Assembly (NCBI GenBank): GCA_030737835.1
Contig: JAUJYN010000063.1
Coordinates: 1-64,000 of the forward strand
DNA from: Acorus gramineus
Taxonomy: Eukaryota > Streptophyta > Magnoliopsida > Acorales > Acoraceae
Direction: 5' to 3'
DNA length: 64,000 nt
Positions 24,470 to 36,058 of the stretch are shown piece after piece. A program made the position numbers and the translations under genes. The notes under the pieces were generated by a model. That model searched no databases, was not told the origin of the DNA, and saw only the letters and a list, made by a program, of their open reading frames with translations. Within the stretch, counting starts at the first letter, position 1. The number at the start of each line of letters is the position of its first letter.

Positions 24470-25753
24470 GCACCACGGCTTCAGCCCTCCATTGTTGGAT
24501 ATTTTTTTTTTCTTCTCATTATATTATATTATATATGTTTTTTTTTATATGTATAGATAGATAGGTGTATACCTATCTTTAAAATATAATTTTTATGAGA
24601 CATTATTATATAATAAAATCTTTTTTACGATCTGGTTTATAATTTTATATATTTTATTATTTGATTTTTTTTTTTTTAGTGTTTGAATGAATTTATACAA
24701 TTCATTATAATTTGTATTTTTATTATAAAAATATATGTAATTTATTAAACATTTTATGCTATTTAAAAAAAAAATCATTATGAAAATGATTTGAATTATT
24801 ATTCTTTAATATATAATAAATGTTAGAAATAAAAATAAAAAAATTATTAATTTTATTTGTATTTTTATTATATATTGAAAAGTAGAAAATATATATATAT
24901 GATTAATGATGATGATGTTATTTAAAAAAAAAACATGTGTGGACACAAATAATGGAATGGGCGTAGTATTTTCATTTTCATTAAATAAAAAATGTATTTT
25001 ATTGAAATATTTTTTTGATATATAGTGATATTTAAATTATTATTTTAGTATATAATAAAAATATTTAAAAAATCTTATATTTTTATTTGTACAATATATA
25101 TATATATACACTCAAAAAGTATATATATTAAATTAGATGATAAAACTATTTTTAAAAAATCAATAAGACATAAAAAATATTTTACTAAACATATTTTTTT
25201 TGATATTTAGTAAGATAAATTATTATGTTAGAATATACAGAAATTATAAAAAATATTATTTTTTTTAGTATACACTAATTAGTAAATCTTTCACCATTTT
25301 TTTATTTTTTATTTTTTTGGTATAAAAATCTTTCACCATTTATTAATAATATTTTTCTCTAGTATTTCGTGAGAGAGTTATACTTTATTATTATATTATT
25401 ATTATATAGTATGGCCATTAAAGATTTGATGACATGCCCACGTGGAGGCAAAATCCTAATTTTGTCACGTGATTTTGGCTTTTTTTATATTTTTTTGGAA
25501 AAATTAAATTCGAGCCCCCTAATCTGTTCCTTTATTATTTTCAAGTCCCAGATGAGGGTGGTCTTCTTTTTTTTTTTTTTTTGTTCTTTAGCTCCTCAAT
25601 ATGTGTTTCTATTATCTCTATGTCCCTCCACCTTCCCAAACCATCTCTCTCTCCCCAAACCTAACATCGCATTTTCAAGCATCCTCACAGACGATTTATA
25701 GAGTATAACTCCATGAAAACATTTCTATTTTTATGGGATCTATTGTTTGATTG
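24470..25753. other. Very AT-rich intergenic DNA
   Basis: Long runs of A/T and TA dinucleotides; no gene supported. A CT-rich stretch near 25600-25660 could be a leader of something lost, but no coding exon follows it. Confidence 0.4.
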
Positions 25754-28132
25754 GTAAGTGCATGCATTTCTTTTTTTTGAAAATGGTGGACTCTTGTTAT
25801 CATCATTTTTATTGAGCAAAGCATGATTATAAATCCGAATGAGGATGAGGGTGAGAAAATTAGAGAGAAAACAAAAACAAACAAAACAAGAAGGGGTCGT
25901 CATGCCCCGAGGGTGAGATAATAGTACAACAGTTGATTGGGTATCAGTCGTCACTTTACGCACCGCACCCTACCCTCGGACTTGAAGACAGACTATACTG
26001 AAGTAGTCAACCTACCATGAGCAAAGGAAACTTTCCTAGCGTCTGCCAAGATGTGGCCCCATAGCTTGATCAGACCGGCCGTGCTTTTCCACATGTTCTC
26101 CACGTACACCCTCGTTCTCTGAGAGATCGCAATGTTCCTCATGCACCAAATAACCCACACACCTGCTGCAATCACTAGGCAAGCGACGGTCTTTGTAGTC
26201 CCTAGGGCCTGACCATGGCAAAGTTTTTTCCCTGTGGCCCACATATCTTCAAAAGAGTTGAAGGAGGAGTGAAGGGAGGTGGCCCTCCCCACCTCATGCC
26301 ACAGGGTACTAGTGACACGGTAGTGGATGAACAGGTTCTCCAGCTATTCACACTCCTCACCGCAAAGACCACACTTTTGAGGATTGAGAGGGCACCACTT
26401 TGAACAATACACCCTCGTGAGCAACTGACCGTGAGAAAAAAGCCACAAGAACACCTTAACTTTTCGAGGGATCTTTGGCTTCCAGACCAAAGCCAAGTTG
26501 CCATGAAGGAGCGGGACCGGGCTGATCGCCTTCCTCCACCAATAGTACGCCCATTTCACGGAGAAACCGAAGGACGGGTTGGGTGACCACTGGAAGTAGT
26601 CGGTCTCCTTGCTCAACAGCCTCGACCATGCCGCTAAGCGCTCCATCACGTGCCCAAACTGAGCGATCTCAACCCCTGACAATTTGTTCCTGTGTAGGTG
26701 TACTTTCCAAGCCCCTTATGTTCGTGAGCCGGCTCAAAAATCAGATATCGACCCTTCTTTGCTAGATGCCTACATATGCACGTCTAGGGCTTCGACACAG
26801 AGCGGACACTCATTGCAGCAACAGTCCCGCAAAAAATGCACTCCTGCCCCATCACCGATGACCCACTAAATGGTCGCGCGAACTCAGGTCTCAGCCCGAA
26901 CAGTCCATTGGCCAAGGAGGTGGCCTTTGTGGAGAGTGATGGCCGACGAAGCACGCCCACCCTGTCACCTCCATAACGATCTTATAATAACCTCACCCAC
27001 GCATTGTTCGGCTCAGAGAGCCACCTCCACGACCACTTCAATAATACTGCCTTATTCATGTCACGAAGATCCAGCACCCCCAACCCTCCTGCTACCTTGT
27101 TGAGACATATGGTTCCCCAGCTGGCTAGGTGTGGCTTAATCGAGGAGGAGCTCCCATCCTGCCAAAAGAACCTGCGTTGAAGAACATGGTCCAAAACACC
27201 CGTCGGAATATGGAACACCGAGATATAGAACAAGGGGAGTGAGGATAGAACTGACTGCATCAATGTTAGCTTGCCCCCGTAACTCAGAAGTCTTCCCTTT
27301 CAATCGGCGAAGCGCCTTTGCACACAAGCTACTAAAGGCTCCCACTCCTCCTTTGCCATGCGCGTTTTAACCAGAGGGAGGTCCGACAGCCATGCAGGAA
27401 AGGACTGTCGCTCGCACCCCACGATGTGCTCCAACTTTCATCCCCGATCCTCATCCACGTTGATAGGAAACATTGCACACTTGCCCCAGTTGAGGTTGGG
27501 ATCAGACACCAGTTCAAAGCAAGCAGTTATGAAACGGGCTCCCCTAGCAGACTCAATTGACACCTCGAAAAGCATCAGCGTATTGTCATTTATTGAACCA
27601 GCGAGAATGGCATTCCACCCCTCGAGCTAACGAGCCCCTTCAACCAACCATCCTCCATTGCTGCCTTGCACACCCTCCTTAGTACATTAACAACAAGAAC
27701 AAAGAGAATTGGGGAGAGGGGATCACCTTGACGAAGGTCGCGATTCAAAGGAAAAAAAACTACACTGGAAGCCATTGAAAAGAACCCATGCACCGTGCAT
27801 GTGCGCTTGCCTGAGCATGCGGAGCCATCTCAGATCAAAACCGTAGAGAGACAAGATGTTAAAAAGGAAGTCGCGGTTGACTCTATCATACGCCCTCGCA
27901 AAGTCAAGCTTCAGGGCTACCCCTTCTCGTTTGTCATTGTGTATGGCTGAGATGAGCTCTTGGACAATGATGAAACTATTTTGTAGCGATCTTCCGGGTA
28001 AAAACACTGATTGGGAGTCCTCAATAAGCAGCGTGCACGCCTTCTTCAACCTTGACGCGAGGACTTTGGCCACGATCATATAGCACGCATTTACAAGGCA
28101 GATTGGTCTATACTCATCAACGTAAGTGCATG
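25754..28132 (-). mobile_element. 5'-truncated LINE with 11-bp target-site duplication
   Basis: The element proper is 25765-28121, flanked by identical GTAAGTGCATG at 25754-25764 and 28122-28132. Read on the minus strand, it starts within the reverse transcriptase (YRPICLVNACYMIVAKVLASRL). It continues with FLPGRSLQNSFI, LKLDFARAYDRVN and LRQGDPLSPILF, then the RT C-terminus (GGLGVLDLRDMNKAVLLKW), zf-RVT (FLWLFSHGQLLTRVYC, CGLCGEECE) and a C-terminal tail. It ends in an A-rich 3' tail next to the left repeat. The YADD-type active site is changed to INDN near 27585, and several frameshifts are present, so it is dead. Confidence 0.9.
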
Positions 28133-28965
28133 AATATTGTTAAGATATCAAGCTACATGTTTGGATACATTGTTGACTTGTCTGGAGTACATTGTTATGC
28201 TGTCTAGATACATGGTTAACCTGTTTGGGTATATTTTAGCCTACGACTAGTTCTTTATGCTAGAATTGATTAAGTACATTATGATCGAATTCATGCATCA
28301 ATGATCAAATTCAAACATCAAAATTTCATAATGAGATCAAATCTAGATTACCACAAACAATCAAGATTTTACATTGGGATGTATAAGTTTGAATCAAATA
28401 TATGTTTGCCATGAACATATTTTCAAGAACTTCAAAACATTCATAGGACATCAATGTAATCAAACAAAAATAGTTAAAACAAGGATTTAGGAGGTAGAAT
28501 AACCTCAAATGAGCAGTAGATCGGAGAAAGGAAGTGTAGACTCAACGATGGGTTAGACCGAGGGATCTGGGAGATGGATTGGATAGAAACAGAGGGACCA
28601 GAGAGGGAGAGGGAATGATTTCTTGCAATGGATCTTAGAGAGAGGCTCTTCTTTGTGTAGATGGGTGGGATAGAGAGGAGGGAGAACAAGGCGAAATAGA
28701 AAGTGTAGTGGTGTAAAACTGAGAAAATGAGAAAAAGTTAAAAGTCTATAGATAAAAGGACCTAAAAATAATTGCTTTCTAAATTAGAGATCTAAAAAAT
28801 CTTGGAAAGTATTAGAGACCTAAAGATAATAAGTGGAAAACCTGAGAGATCCGAGATTAATTTCCAACCCTTTTTGTGTTAATATGATGTTTGGCTTTGT
28901 GGTGGGCTTTTCAAATGTTAATTTTTTTTAATATTAGAAAAATCGTCTACGATGTAGAGGTATAC
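28133..28965. other. Intergenic DNA with a short degenerate repeat
   Basis: 28158-28240 holds about three diverged copies of a unit of about 30-40 bp (TACATGTTTGGATACATTG-like). 28500-28690 is purine-rich on the plus strand. No gene is supported. Confidence 0.35.
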
Positions 28966-29196
28966 TGTAACACCCCAGCTTACACATAAAAAAATTGTTC
29001 TCTTTATCCCTGAGTTGGCTTACAGTTTTAAAACGGGTCTTGGTGTATAAGAGTTGTACTTACATATAAACATAGACTATATCTTCCCATTATGCATGCT
29101 AAACACCTCACCTCATTCTCCCCCAATTCATGGGTCTCTTAGGGTTGTTGAGCCTCTTAGCTATCCCATCACCCCCTCAACGGGTCGGGTGTCACA
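28966..29196. mobile_element. Candidate small element with TGTAACACCC ends
   Basis: The left end TGTAACACCC and the inverse of the right end, TGTGACACCC, match at 9 of 10 bases around 231 bp. This could be a MITE or part of a retroelement terminal repeat. No clear target-site duplication is seen, so the call is tentative. Confidence 0.35.
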
Positions 29197-29520
29197 ACAA
29201 TGCTAAATTGCTATAGAAGTTTGTGATATGCCCATGAGATGGTTCACATGGACTGCATGTAACAACGCTCCTTTACAAAGTACAATACACTTAACCATTA
29301 TTACAGTCCTATCTGTAGTCATGACATCACTAACACGGTATGCCTTATTAAGAAACATGTAAAGATACAAGCATTCAATTCATACGAGTATCTATTTTAT
29401 TTTTATAAAAGAATGTATTTTATTAAGAGAACATACCCAAAAAATATTAAAATATAAGAAATAACCAATACAATTACTTTTAAGTATTCTTTTGAAAAAT
29501 CTTTTTAATAATCTTAAAAA

Positions 29521-29625
29521 TAGCGAATCGAGCTTTGGTTAAGTCAGTAAGCAAGCCTCCCACCTCCTTGAAAGAAGTCAAGGGATCAAACCCTATGAAG
29601 CATCATTATTCCAAAAAAAAAATCT
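29521..29625 (+). mobile_element. Candidate tRNA-derived SINE
   Basis: A box-A-like segment (TTGGTTAAGTCAGTAAG) is followed about 40 bases later by a box-B-like GGGATCAAACCCT and then by an A-run (about 29613-29622). AATCTTA occurs on both sides and could be part of a target-site duplication. The short length and diverged boxes keep confidence low. Confidence 0.4.
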
Positions 29626-30408
29626 TATAATTTAAAATAGCACAAAATGATGTCTTGTATCATTTTAAAACTCTCTCTCGCCCTATTTAAATGTTTCACC
29701 CCTTCATTTAAAATTTAATTGGAAAACATTAACCATGTAAAAATGATATTATTTTGAGAATGGTTTTATTTTATAATTTAAAATTTTTCTGAGTATATAT
29801 AAAAAATCTTAACATTATAAAAAATCTCATTCTTAAATTTTACAAGATTTTTTTTATATTCTTAACTTTTTTATATTTTTCCAAATTTTTTTTTTGTTAT
29901 TTCATCTTATAAATGTAGAGCACAAGGATTTTTTCGGTATAATCCTTAAAGTTAATTTTTCAAATAAATAAAAATTTAAAATATCCAAAAAATATTTTAA
30001 ATTAAAAATATCAATATCTAACAATTCAACTCTTATTAATGTATTCAGCTATACAAAAAAATAAAAATAAACTTCATTCTCAAATAAAAAACTATTTTTT
30101 ATTTGTTAACATTTATTTAATTGGATGTGAAACAATTAAATATTAATAACATAAGAATATATATTAAAGTCATTTTATATTACTAGATTGTGAAATAATC
30201 TTTTTTTATATATAAAATAGTAATTTGAATATTTATGATACTTAGAGGCTCTCATATGAAAGGTGCATGCTTGCATTAGTTGGGTATGAAGGCTTTTTAA
30301 AGCAACAGTTACCCTCTGACACAGCTCATGGGATGATGATCATCATGGTTATACAAATTCTCTCCAGTTCATTTTTTTTTTTTTTTTTTTTATGTACAGA
30401 GGTGAAGG
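29626..30408. other. AT-rich intergenic DNA
   Basis: No gene is supported. It contains several poly-T and poly-A runs, including a 22-base T-run just before the Copia element. Confidence 0.4.
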
Positions 30409-30413
30409 TTTTG

Positions 30414-31424
30414 TGTTAGTGTTGGGCCCATCTTTAATAACCCATTATTTGGTTGACCAAAAAATTGAGTATTCATTTTTCCCTCCCAACACTTTAGTCC
30501 CACATCGGTTAAAATCACTTCATTGTTTCACCTTATACATTGAGTCAAACCAATCCATTATTGAGACTTGTTGAACCAAACCCCTACGCGCGCGCACACG
30601 AGGCCCAACCCATCAACCCGTGGGTTTGGATTTCTGGTGGAAAAACTAGTTAACCGGGCGTGCGCGCCTGCACACGAGGCGGGCCGGGCCGGGCTGGGTT
30701 GCGGGCCACACTTGGGCGCGCCCGCATGCGCGCGCAGGGGGGGGGTGCAAATCCCTCTCCTCGGGCCACTCTGGGCCCTTCCGCGGGCTCGGGCCTAGCC
30801 CGTATGTGCGTGGGTTTCTTTTTGCCTCTCGCGACAACTTTTCAACTCCTTTTGAATTTGAATTATCTCTCAACGGATGCGTGTATTAACTGCCCGTTAA
30901 TGTGCGCAATTATTTCAATTAATGTGCGCAATTAAGTGGTCGGGTTACAATTTTAATGCACGCATTTATTTTGTCGGTTTTCCTTTTTTGTGAACGTTGC
31001 TGCTGGACTGCCTATATAAAGGTGTCAAATTCGTCTCTCTCAACATCAGCGAAATCACATCCAGAGCCCACCTGCAACCACTGTTCTCTTGTTTCTCGGA
31101 GTCTGTCCTTTCCACTTTTCTTGTTCTCTGATCTGAGCATCTGAAAGGATCACGCCTGTTCACTGTGGTCTCCTCGTAGCTCGCACCCCGAGGAGGCATA
31201 ACCCTGGTGGTCGTATCTCTCAGTGGTAGGAGCCGTTCAACCCTGTGCGTGGGGGGGCCTTATTCACCGAGGACAGAGCGTATCTGCTCGCTTCCACCAA
31301 AACTGATATGTTTTCTAATCCTCTGTTCTTATTTGCAGAATATTTGCTGTGTTTTATATTGGTTTGAATCTGTGGCCTTACTAGGTTCTTTGCATTGCCC
31401 TGTTTTTGAAAGGATTTTCTAACA
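30414..31424 (+). repeat. 5' LTR of the Copia element
   Basis: The LTR is 1011 bp, starting TGTTAG and ending CTAACA. A TATA box (TATATAAA) lies at 31013-31020, placing the start of R near 31045. The U3 part is very GC-rich (30585-30810), with GCGCGCGC and a run of nine G. A motif TTAATGTGCGCAATTA is repeated at about 30896-30935. The segment CCTTATTCACCGAG (31258-31271) is the inverse of the bases just after the LTR. Confidence 0.95.
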
Positions 31425-31426
31425 TT

Positions 31427-31440
31427 CTCGGTGAATAAGG
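31427..31440 (+). other. Candidate self-complementary primer-binding site
   Basis: CTCGGTGAATAAGG begins two bases after the 5' LTR, where a primer-binding site belongs. It does not start with TGG, so it cannot pair with a mature tRNA 3' CCA end, and the usual plant Copia site (TGGTATCAGAGC) is absent. It is the perfect inverse of CCTTATTCACCGAG in both LTRs (31258-31271 and 36943-36956). Confidence 0.55.
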
Positions 31441-31488
31441 GTTGCATTTTACCTAAACCTTTTTTCAAACCTCTTTCTGTTTTCAAAA

Positions 31489-33796
31489 ATGGGTCTTGTA
31501 GAAGATTTATCTGCTAAACCGGCTTTGTTTGATGGTACCAATTTTAAAAGATGGCAGCAGCAATGTAGGTATTGGCTCACCACCCTAGGATTAATTTCTG
31601 TTTTAAGATCTGTCTTAGGTGAATCCAAGTCACTTTCTGATAAAGAGTCCACCTCCATTGACCTTACCAAAACCTCCGATCCCAAGGATGCCGATCCTGA
31701 TCAAATAGCAGATCCGAAAGGAAAAACTATTGAATTAGACGGTGCCTGGGAAGAGAAAGATTTCTTGTGCCATGGTCGAATCTTGAGTGCCTTAACCCCT
31801 GAGTTGTATGATATTTTTTGTACTACAAAAGGCACTTTTGATCTGTGGACAGAACTCGAAAAAAAATATAGTCTTGAAGATGCTGGGTTAGAAAAATATG
31901 CTGTTGGAAAATTTTTAAAATTTAACATGGTTGATAATCTGTCTATCATGAAACAAATCGTAGACCTGAAAACTATTATTCATGAGATTAGAAAATATGG
32001 GATGATTCTTGATGACACCTTTCTTGCATACTCAATTATTGAAAAATTGCCTCCCTCCTGGTCTAATTTTGCTATCAAACTTAAACATCGTAGAGGTATA
32101 CCTGTCTTGAATGATATTTTGACCACTATTAGGATAGAAGATGAGCATAGGCTTCAAGATAAGGTCTCTAAACTTCCTAAAGAGTTTTCTGCCAAAGCAC
32201 ACATAGCCGAAGGTTTTAAACCCAAGTCCAAACCTTTTAAAAAGAATGGGGCAGCTAAGGGTCATGTAAAGCCACAGTTTAAAAAGAAAACCAATGATGA
32301 AGCTGGTTGCTACGTGTGTGGGAAGAAAGGGCATATTGCAAGAAGTTGCTACAAACGAAAGACCCTTCCTCAAAATCTGAATTATAAAAGCAACCATCCT
32401 ACCCAGAAGGACACAGAGAATAAGGTCCAAGCGAATGTGGTGATTCATGACCCTGCACCCTCTTCCTCCCAAATTAGGTTTGTCACTGTCCATCCTGAGT
32501 TAAACTTAGCTTGTCAATCTACTGATTGGTGGATAGACACAGGAGCAAATGTACACCTTTGTTCTGATAGATCCTTATTTACTTCCTATCAGGCCATTGA
32601 TGGACATGTGAGAATGGGCAACAACTCTGCTGCACGTATCATTGGAGAAGGACATGTTGATCTACTCTTCACGTCCGGAAATGTCCTATCACTTCAAAAC
32701 GTGCAACATGTTCCTGATTTGAGGAAAAACTTAGTTAGTGGGTCGCTGTTGATACAGCAAGGTTATAAACTAGTTTTTGAAGCAAATAAGGTTGTAATAA
32801 CTAGGTTTGAAACCTTCGTTGGGAAAGGCTATGTGTGTGATGGTTTGTTTAAGTTGAATATTATGTTTGAATGTTCTTCCTCCATATCTACTACTGCTTT
32901 GAATGTTGAATCTCATAATATGTGGCATGCTCGTTTAGGACATTTAAACTTAAGTACCATAAAAAGAATGATGTTTCTTGATTTGATTCCTAAATCTCGT
33001 CTTAATGAAACTTCTAAATGTCATATCTGTGTGCAAGCGAAACAGCCTAGAAAACCTTTTAAATCTGTTGATAGAATTTCTGAACTGTTAGGCTTAGTAC
33101 ATAGTGACATATGTGAAATGAATGGTATGCTTACTCGAGGAGGAAAAAGATACTTCATAACCTTTATTGATGATTTTTCAAAATTTTGTTATGTGTATTG
33201 TTGCGTTCAAAAGATGAGGCTCTAGAATTTTTCAAAATTTATAAGGCAGAAGTAGAAAATCAATTAGATAGAAAAATCAAAGTGATTAGGTCTGATCGAG
33301 GAGGTGAATATACATCGAATGAATTCTCTAAATTGTGTGAAGATAATGGCATCATTCATCAGACCACCGCTCCCTATTCACCCCAATCCAATGGTGTGGC
33401 AGAACGGAAAAATCGGACCCTGTGTGACATGGTTAATTCCATGTTATCAAGTTCTGGTTTATCTGAAAATTTTTGGGGAGAGGCCATATATTCTGCTTGT
33501 CATATTCTAAATAGGGTTCCCTTAGAAATTGTGATAAAACTCCTTATGAATTGTGGAAAGGTAGGAAACCCAACCTTAGTAGCATCAAAGTTTGGGGATG
33601 TTTGGCAAAAGTGAAGATTCCTCCTCCCAAAAAGAAGAAGTTAGGACCAAAAACAATTGATTGTGCATTTGTGGGCTATGCATATCATAGTGCTGCATAT
33701 AGATTTTTAGTCCTACAATCTGGAATTCCTGAGATCAGTCCCAACTCAATTATTGAGTCTAGAGATGTTGTCTTTTTTGAAGAACTTTTCCCATGA
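31489..33796 (+). pseudogene. Copia gag, protease and integrase, with frameshifts
   Basis: The first frame (31489-33225, 578 codons) holds a UBN2-type gag domain (N-terminal 250 residues), a CCHC knuckle (CYVCGKKGHIARSC, about residues 275-288), the protease site WWIDTGAN (about 347), the gag-pre-integrase motif MWHARLGHLN (about 478) and the HHCC zinc region, then the start of the integrase core (HSDICEM). The frame changes near 33205. The second piece carries SDRGGEYTS and PYSPQSNGVAERKNRT of the integrase. A further change near 33535 moves to a third piece (VWGCLAKVKIP) that ends at a stop at 33796. These breaks separate the catalytic residues of the integrase. The region would normally be one polyprotein with RT-RNase H. 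Confidence 0.92.
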
Positions 33797-35508
33797 AAAC
33801 CACAAATTCTAAAGCTATTGGACATAAATCTACTGCTGATCTAGGGGCTTCTTCTTCTTCCTTTGTTCCATCTCTTGAGAATGAACCTGAATTAAGAAGA
33901 AGTAAGAGACCTAGAGTAGAAAAAACATTTGGAGATGACTTCCTCACATTTCTTATTGAAGATGATCCCTTAACCTTCAATGAAGCTATGTCATCTCCAG
34001 ATGCACCTTTTTGGAGAGAAGCAATTAATAGTGAATTTGATTCCATTCTTCATAATAATACTTGGGTTCTTACTTCTCTCCCTCCAGGTAGTAGAACAAT
34101 TGGGTGTAAATGGATCTTCAAAAAGAAATTTCGTCCAGATGGCTCTATAGAAAAATACAAGGCTAGGCTAGTAGCAAAGGGCTTTAAACAAAAACCTGGT
34201 GTGGATTATTTTGATACATATTCTCCTGTCACTAGAATTACCACTATTCGGATACTGGTCGCATTAGCTTCAATTCATGGTCTTGAAATCCATCAGATGG
34301 ATGTCAAAACCGCTTTTTTACATGGAGATCTCAATGAGGAGATCTATATGGACCAACCTGAAGGATTTGTGGTTCCTGGACAAGAACAGAAGGTGTGTAA
34401 ACTCGTGAAATCTCTGTACGGGCTCAAACAAGCTCCTAAACAGTGGTATGAAAAATTTGATAGAGTCATCGCTTCTTTTGGTTTTAAAAATAATGAGTAT
34501 GACAGATGTCTTTATATGAAAGTGAAATCTGATGCTTGTGTTATCATTTGCCTATATGTTGATGATATTTTAATCTTTGGGTCTAATCAGGACATTATTG
34601 AAGAAACCAAAATTTTTCTTTCTAAAAACTTTGATATGAAAGATCTTGGTCATGCAAGTCTAATTTTGGGAATAAAATTAGTCAAGACTTCATCTGGTAT
34701 TACACTTTCACAATCTCACTACATTGAGAAGATACTTAAAAAATTTGATATGTATGATTTTTCACCTGTGCATACACCATATGATTCATCAATTAAGTTG
34801 AAAAAGAATTTGGGAGAACCTGTTGGACAGGAATTATATGCACAAATGATTGGAAGTTTAATGTATCTTATGAATTGCACTCGTCCTGATATTGCATATG
34901 CTGTTTGTAGGCTAAGTAGATACACAAGCAATCCTAATAAAGAGCATTGGACTGCACTCACACGTGTATTTAGATATCTGCGAGGATCTATTTCACTTTC
35001 ATTACATTATACTGGTTTTCCTCCTGTACTTGAGGGTTATTCTGACGCCAACTGGATCTCTGATTCAGTTGATATTAAATCAACCAGTGGGTTTGTGTTT
35101 TTGATAGGTGGTGCAGCAATAGCATGGAGGTCTGTTAAACAGACAGTAATTGCTCGTTCCACAATGGAATCAGAGCTTATTGCATTGGATATTGCAGCTT
35201 CAGAGGCAGAATGGCTTAGGAATCTGTTGAGTGAGATTCCATTGATGGGAAAGCCTATTCCAGCAATTTCCATAAGATGTGACAACAAAGTTGTGATTGC
35301 AAAATCATTACAAAATAATGATAATGAGAAAATGTCTAGACACTTGCGCTTGCGATATAAATCAATTCGGCACCTGATTTCTCAGGGGATAATTACTCTA
35401 GAGTTTGTGAGATCCGAGAGAAATCTCGCAGATCATTTCACAAAAGGACTTGTCAGACGACTTGTCCATGAGACATCGAGGGGGATGGGGCTTCAGCCCA
35501 TTATATAA
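33793..35508 (+). CDS. Copia reverse transcriptase and RNase H
   Basis: A long intact frame of 571 codons. The RT domain starts at [20 protein letters not shown] and contains [28 protein letters not shown] and the YVDD active site (near 34558). RNase H follows with [31 protein letters not shown] and the terminal HFTKGL. The catalytic residues I can see are intact. The frame overlaps the stop of the preceding piece by four bases; it was part of the same polyprotein before the frameshifts, so its ATG is unlikely to be a natural start. Confidence 0.92.
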   Translation: MKTTNSKAIGHKSTADLGASSSSFVPSLENEPELRRSKRPRVEKTFGDDFLTFLIEDDPLTFNEAMSSPDAPFWREAINSEFDSILHNNTWVLTSLPPGSRTIGCKWIFKKKFRPDGSIEKYKARLVAKGFKQKPGVDYFDTYSPVTRITTIRILVALASIHGLEIHQMDVKTAFLHGDLNEEIYMDQPEGFVVPGQEQKVCKLVKSLYGLKQAPKQWYEKFDRVIASFGFKNNEYDRCLYMKVKSDACVIICLYVDDILIFGSNQDIIEETKIFLSKNFDMKDLGHASLILGIKLVKTSSGITLSQSHYIEKILKKFDMYDFSPVHTPYDSSIKLKKNLGEPVGQELYAQMIGSLMYLMNCTRPDIAYAVCRLSRYTSNPNKEHWTALTRVFRYLRGSISLSLHYTGFPPVLEGYSDANWISDSVDIKSTSGFVFLIGGAAIAWRSVKQTVIARSTMESELIALDIAASEAEWLRNLLSEIPLMGKPIPAISIRCDNKVVIAKSLQNNDNEKMSRHLRLRYKSIRHLISQGIITLEFVRSERNLADHFTKGLVRRLVHETSRGMGLQPII

Positions 35509-36058
35509 ATTACCTACAGCGGGCTCCCTACCATTGTGATTGGAGATCCCATGAAGATGGTTTTCAAGGGGTTAACGAAGCTGTATTGGTAAACCTGTGA
35601 GTACTGTAGAGGAAAACTCCTCTAACTCATCCCTATGATATCAGTACTATACTGTGGCGGAAGAAGGTTGAGCTTACGCTCTTAATGGGTTCAAGTCCTT
35701 TTCGGACAGGGTGTGGCCCACGCAGGCACCCTGGAGAACTCACCTATATGAGTGCACGGACGTGAGGCCGCGTTCTTTGAGATTTGGGCTAAGTCTCTAA
35801 GGCACTCAAGAAAGGATACGAGCACATGGCCGTAACGTGCTACCCCGCAGAACAGGACCCATATCCTGTACCGTGTGTGTGACTAGTGAATTCTGGCTTA
35901 AGGGGTCGAATTCAAGGACATGGTCTATTCAGACTTCTCAGTTGGATCTAGTTTACACTAAGTGAAGGTTCAAACCCAGAAGGTACCTTCATCTATTACA
36001 TGGTATAAGATGCTCAGATCATATTCTTTCTTCTACAATTTTAGGTCAAGGGGGGGAT
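35509..36058 (+). other. Copia 3' untranslated region with polypurine tract
   Basis: A non-coding stretch of about 550 bp between RNase H and the 3' LTR. It ends in the polypurine tract AAGGGGGGGA (36048-36057), directly upstream of the 3' LTR, which primes plus-strand synthesis in this class. Confidence 0.85.

Noticed and set aside
30568-30935. Open frames in the GC-rich U3 of the Copia LTR (and the copies at 36211-36623)
   Set aside because: They lie within the LTR, recur in both copies and encode only low-complexity Arg/Gly/Ala.
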